From Rubrivivax sp. (GTDB lineage: Bacteria > Pseudomonadota > Gammaproteobacteria > Burkholderiales > Burkholderiaceae_C), in assembly GCA_027484885.1 (NCBI GenBank), contig JAIXSD010000315.1:1-5930 (forward strand): 5,930 nt of DNA, read 5' to 3'. Made by a program: the position numbers and the translations under genes. Shown one piece after another: positions 5,826-5,930 of the stretch (the first letter of the stretch is position 1; each line of letters opens with the position of its first letter). The notes under the pieces were generated by a model. It was not told the origin of the DNA. It was given only the letters and a program-made list of their open reading frames with translations, and ran no database searches.

Positions 5826-5930
5826 ATGTCCAGCTCAGAAACCCAAACCCTCAGCCCTGCGGCTTCCCAAGAGCCGGCGCTGCGGGACTACAAGCTCTCG
5901 GACAACCTCGCAGCGAACAGCGGCGCGGTC
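5826..5930 (+). CDS. N-terminal part of probable indolepyruvate ferredoxin oxidoreductase family protein
   Basis: Thirty-five codons are visible before the window ends, starting MSSSETQTLSPA and reaching DYKLSDNLAANSGAV. A Ser/Thr/Ala-rich leader followed by a YKLSDN-type segment and a Ser-Gly-hydrophobic step resembles, from memory, the start of the long fused indolepyruvate (aryl keto acid) ferredoxin oxidoreductases of Burkholderiales. Those enzymes oxidatively decarboxylate aromatic keto acids in amino-acid catabolism using thiamine diphosphate and iron-sulfur clusters. None of the catalytic motifs fall inside the window. The divergent Lrp/AsnC regulator fits amino-acid catabolism. The start is supported by GAGGAA at 5815-5820. 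The reading frame is likely real; the product name is a moderate-confidence inference from a short peptide plus context. Confidence 0.5.
   Translation, partial: MSSSETQTLSPAASQEPALRDYKLSDNLAANSGAV

Overview
The window looks like ordinary chromosomal DNA of a high-GC betaproteobacterium, most likely order Burkholderiales (Roseateles, Rubrivivax, Ideonella or a relative). This rests on strongly GC-biased third codon positions, the mix of families present, and long antisense shadow frames. I see no rRNA, tRNA, CRISPR array, transposase, integrase or phage gene. The placement is inference from sequence character, not from a database match.

Layout. From 3252 down to 1, four minus-strand genes follow each other in transcription order. 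They are an exported SAM-methyltransferase-like protein (3252-2410), a Rossmann-fold DUF2520 oxidoreductase (2368-1499), a seven-helix membrane diguanylate cyclase (1425-196), and the start of an unidentified protein (167 to beyond the left edge). The gaps are 41, 73 and 28 bases, so partial co-transcription is possible. The 73-base gap holds a strong GC hairpin. A 375-base gene-free stretch (3253-3627) separates this block from two plus-strand genes: yjdM (old name phnA, zinc ribbon; 3628-3969) and an exported DUF4399 protein (4123-5013). The DUF4399 protein is followed by a hairpin-rich convergent intergenic region (5014-5223). Then comes a minus-strand Lrp/AsnC regulator (5694-5224). A plus-strand gene diverges from it at 5826 and runs off the right edge. 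Its first 35 residues suggest an indolepyruvate ferredoxin oxidoreductase-type protein.

How the parts fit. The clearest regulatory unit is at the right end. An amino-acid-responsive Lrp/AsnC regulator sits back to back with a probable amino-acid or keto-acid catabolic gene. They share a 131-base control region with a near-perfect 17-bp palindrome directly against the regulator's ribosome binding site and a perfect TTGACA box facing the divergent gene. The other genes (c-di-GMP synthesis, a possible ketopantoate-reductase-like enzyme, a periplasmic methyltransferase, yjdM, DUF4399) have no obvious shared pathway.

I did not find a convincing new multi-gene system. The items most worth following up are the degenerate internal duplication in the DUF4399 protein, the exported methyltransferase with ambiguous lipoprotein/signal-peptide features, the Lrp palindrome, and the cluster of inverted repeats at 5014-5223.
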